From: Streptomyces sp. LUP47B
GTDB taxonomy: Bacteria; Actinomycetota; Actinomycetes; Streptomycetales; Streptomycetaceae
DNA length: 58,112 bases
Reading direction: 5' to 3'
Assembly (NCBI RefSeq): GCF_001746295.1
Contig: NZ_MJAH01000034.1
Coordinates: forward strand, 1 to 58,112
Part shown: positions 56,243 to 58,112 of the stretch, piece by piece
Layout of the letters: every line of letters starts with the position of its first letter
Numbering within the stretch: the first letter of the stretch is position 1
Notes under the pieces: generated by a model
What the model saw: only the letters and a program-made list of their open reading frames with translations
The model's database searches: none
Told to the model about the DNA's origin: nothing
Made by a program: the position numbers and the translations under genes

Positions 56243-56248
56243 TATAAC
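56243..56248 (+). promoter_or_regulatory. -10 box of dnaX, leaderless start
   Basis: TATAAC lies 9 nt before GTG 56258. There is no ribosome-binding site, so a leaderless transcript is likely. A -35 element is not clear. Confidence 0.45.
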
Positions 56249-56257
56249 CTCGTATGC

Positions 56258-58112
56258 GTGTCGTCTCTCGCGTTGTACCGCCGCTATCGCCCGGAGTCCT
56301 TCGCCGAGGTCATCGGGCAGGAGCATGTCACCGACCCGCTGCAGCAGGCGCTGCGGAACAACCGGGTCAATCACGCGTACCTGTTCAGCGGTCCGCGCGG
56401 ATGCGGCAAGACGACCAGCGCGCGCATCCTCGCCAGGTGCCTGAACTGCGCGCAGGGGCCCACCCCCACCCCCTGCGGCGAGTGCCAGTCCTGCCAGGAC
56501 CTCGCACGCAACGGCCCAGGTTCCATCGACGTCATCGAGATCGACGCCGCCTCCCACGGTGGTGTGGACGACGCCCGTGAGCTGCGCGAGAAGGCCTTCT
56601 TCGGGCCCGCGAGCAGCCGCTACAAGATCTACATCATCGACGAGGCCCACATGGTCACGTCGGCAGGGTTCAACGCGCTGCTGAAGGTCGTCGAGGAGCC
56701 CCCGGAGCACCTCAAGTTCATCTTCGCCACCACCGAGCCCGAGAAGGTCATCGGGACGATCCGGTCGCGAACCCATCACTACCCCTTCCGGCTCGTCCCG
56801 CCCGGCACCCTGCGGGACTACCTCGGCGAGGTGTGCGGCAAGGAGGACATCCCCGTCGAGGACGGCGTCCTGCCCCTCGTCGTGCGGGCGGGCCAGGGTT
56901 CCGTGCGTGACTCCATGTCCGTCATGGACCAGCTGCTCGCCGGGGCCAAGGAGGAGGGTGTGACGTATGCCATGGCCACGTCCCTCCTCGGCTACACCGA
57001 CGGCTCCCTCCTCGACTCCGTCGTCGAGGCCTTCGCCACCGGTGACGGCGCCGCCGCCTTCGAGGTCGTCGACCGAGTCATCGAGGGTGGCAACGACCCG
57101 CGCCGCTTCGTCACCGACCTGCTGGAGCGGCTGCGGGACCTGGTCATCCTCGCCGCCGTTCCCGACGCCGCCGAGAAGGGGCTCATCGACGCCCCCGCCG
57201 ATGTCATCGAGCGCATGCAGGCCCAGGCCGGCACCTTCGGCGCGGCCGAGCTCAGCCGCGCCGCCGACCTCGTCAACGAAGGCCTGACCGAGATGCGCGG
57301 CGCCAACTCGCCCCGCCTCCAGCTGGAACTCATCTGCGCGCGCGTGCTGCTCCCCGCGGCCTATGGGGACGAGCGCTCGGTGATGGCCCGCCTCGACCGC
57401 ATCGAGCGAGGCGTGAACTTCTCGGCCGGCGGCGCCCCCGCGATGGGGTACGTGCCGGGGCCGGAAGCCCACGGGGGAGCGGCCCTGGGTACCCCGGGCG
57501 TCGTCCAGGGCATGCCTGGTGCCTCGGGTGGCTCGACGGCCGCCGTCCCGCCGGCGGCACCGGTACCGCCCGGTGGCGGCCCGGCCGCGGCGCGTGCGGC
57601 GGTCCGGGCGTCGGGCGCGAGCAGCGGAGGTTTCGGCAGTGGCGCCCCGGGGGGCGGCATGCCCGGCGCCGGAGCGCAGGGAGTCGGCGTCCCGGGCGGC
57701 GGCGTTCCGTCCGGAGCAGGTGCCACCGGAGGATTCCCCGGTGCTACGGCCGGAACAGGTGGCACAGGCGGATTCCCCGGTGCTACAGCCGACTCGGCGC
57801 CGCCCGTCGACGGGGCCCCCGACTCGCCCGCCGGTCCGGCCCACGGTTCGTCTCCCGACCTCCACACCGGCGACCCCCACACCGGCCCGGCGCACGGTTC
57901 ACCCACGGCCCAGCCCTCTGGTGCTCCCTCCGGCCAACCCTCCACCGCCCACCCGGAACAGCCTCAAACGCCTCACCAGCAGCCGTCCGTCACACCGCCC
58001 CCGGCCGCGTCGGGATCTGCTCCCGCGCCCGGAGCCTGGCCTGCCGCCGCCCCCGTCGGCGGCGGTCGGCGTCCCGGTGGCTGGCCCACCGCGGCCCCGG
58101 CAGGCGGCGGCC
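56258..58112 (+). CDS. dnaX: DNA polymerase III subunit gamma/tau (partial, 3' end outside window)
   Basis: GTG 56258 opens SSLALYRRYRPESFAEVIGQ, the invariant DnaX start. Walker A is FSGPRGCGKTTSARI. A zinc module follows with four Cys in CLNCAQGPTPTPCGECQSC, then DEAHMVTSAGFNALLK (Walker B), FATTEPEKVIGTIRSR (sensor 1 and Arg finger) and the collar domain to about residue 370. From there to the window edge (618 codons so far) the chain is Gly/Pro/Ala-rich linker. It is the clamp-loader motor of the replicase. Whether separate tau and gamma forms exist cannot be told, because the 3' part is missing. Confidence 0.97.
   Translation, partial: MSSLALYRRYRPESFAEVIGQEHVTDPLQQALRNNRVNHAYLFSGPRGCGKTTSARILARCLNCAQGPTPTPCGECQSCQDLARNGPGSIDVIEIDAASHGGVDDARELREKAFFGPASSRYKIYIIDEAHMVTSAGFNALLKVVEEPPEHLKFIFATTEPEKVIGTIRSRTHHYPFRLVPPGTLRDYLGEVCGKEDIPVEDGVLPLVVRAGQGSVRDSMSVMDQLLAGAKEEGVTYAMATSLLGYTDGSLLDSVVEAFATGDGAAAFEVVDRVIEGGNDPRRFVTDLLERLRDLVILAAVPDAAEKGLIDAPADVIERMQAQAGTFGAAELSRAADLVNEGLTEMRGANSPRLQLELICARVLLPAAYGDERSVMARLDRIERGVNFSAGGAPAMGYVPGPEAHGGAALGTPGVVQGMPGASGGSTAAVPPAAPVPPGGGPAAARAAVRASGASSGGFGSGAPGGGMPGAGAQGVGVPGGGVPSGAGATGGFPGATAGTGGTGGFPGATADSAPPVDGAPDSPAGPAHGSSPDLHTGDPHTGPAHGSPTAQPSGAPSGQPSTAHPEQPQTPHQQPSVTPPPAASGSAPAPGAWPAAAPVGGGRRPGGWPTAAPAGGG

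Overview
The window is high-GC actinobacterial DNA and reads as a Streptomyces chromosome. Coding genes show strong G/C preference at third codon positions. Several ORFs match Streptomyces-typical families: a subtilisin-inhibitor-like protein, SigF and a paralogue, F420/PPOX and DUF2797 proteins, and the tadA/upp and ffs/dnaX neighbourhoods. Leaderless-looking starts, GTG starts and one TTA codon fit the same picture. The gene order (two SigF-family sigma genes, then tadA, upp, and finally tRNA-Ser, SRP RNA and dnaX) resembles, from memory, the SCO40xx part of the S. coelicolor core chromosome. I could not run a comparison.

Layout. 1-4.2 kb: a large PAS protein with a degenerate kinase core, then an SSI-like protease inhibitor. 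4.3-4.7 kb: tRNA-Ser(GCT) and tRNA-Arg(ACG), each followed by a strong hairpin; a tyrosine-recombinase relic lies just beyond tRNA-Arg and small accessory genes follow to 8.1 kb. 8.1-12 kb: a Nudix hydrolase, GtrA protein, MarR relic, GC-rich repeats and a DUF2797 protein. 12.1-18.2 kb: an overlapping four-gene operon (OmpR-type regulator, sensor kinase, GT2-GtrA glycosyltransferase, GT39 mannosyltransferase-like protein), probably a signal-controlled cell-envelope glycosylation unit. 18.3-26 kb: two drug-efflux MFS systems, one with a TetR regulator and one with a MarR regulator; the second carries carboxypeptidase-regulatory-like repeats also present in the adjacent YceI protein. 26.9-28.9 kb: two SigF-type sigma factors. 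29-34 kb: small housekeeping genes (Dabb protein, tRNA-Ser(CGA), tadA with its partner gene, upp, LytR_C protein). Two copies of a terminal-inverted-repeat intergenic element flank this part. 34-43.7 kb: a HhH-GPD DNA glycosylase-like protein, a divergent iron-box-controlled siderophore-interacting protein and acylase/acetyltransferase operon, two SDRs, CopC-CopD and a DUF72 protein.

45.3-56.0 kb is an integrated element of about 10.6 kb at tRNA-Ser(GGA). A 92-bp direct repeat with one mismatch (45316-45407 and 55906-55997) covers the tRNA from anticodon loop to 3' end plus its terminator. The core genes for maintenance and transfer are wrecked: a frameshifted cytosine methyltransferase, an ATPase with an internal TAG, and an integrase missing its N-terminus. 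The left half keeps intact cargo with visibly lower GC. This cargo comprises an Apea-like HEPN protein, three membrane-anchored helical proteins and an 851-residue HEPN / NB-ARC (STAND) / TPR / cold-shock-like protein. That architecture suggests an RNA-targeting abortive-infection or stress sensor, and I rate it the most interesting object in the window. The SRP RNA gene and the start of dnaX follow immediately.
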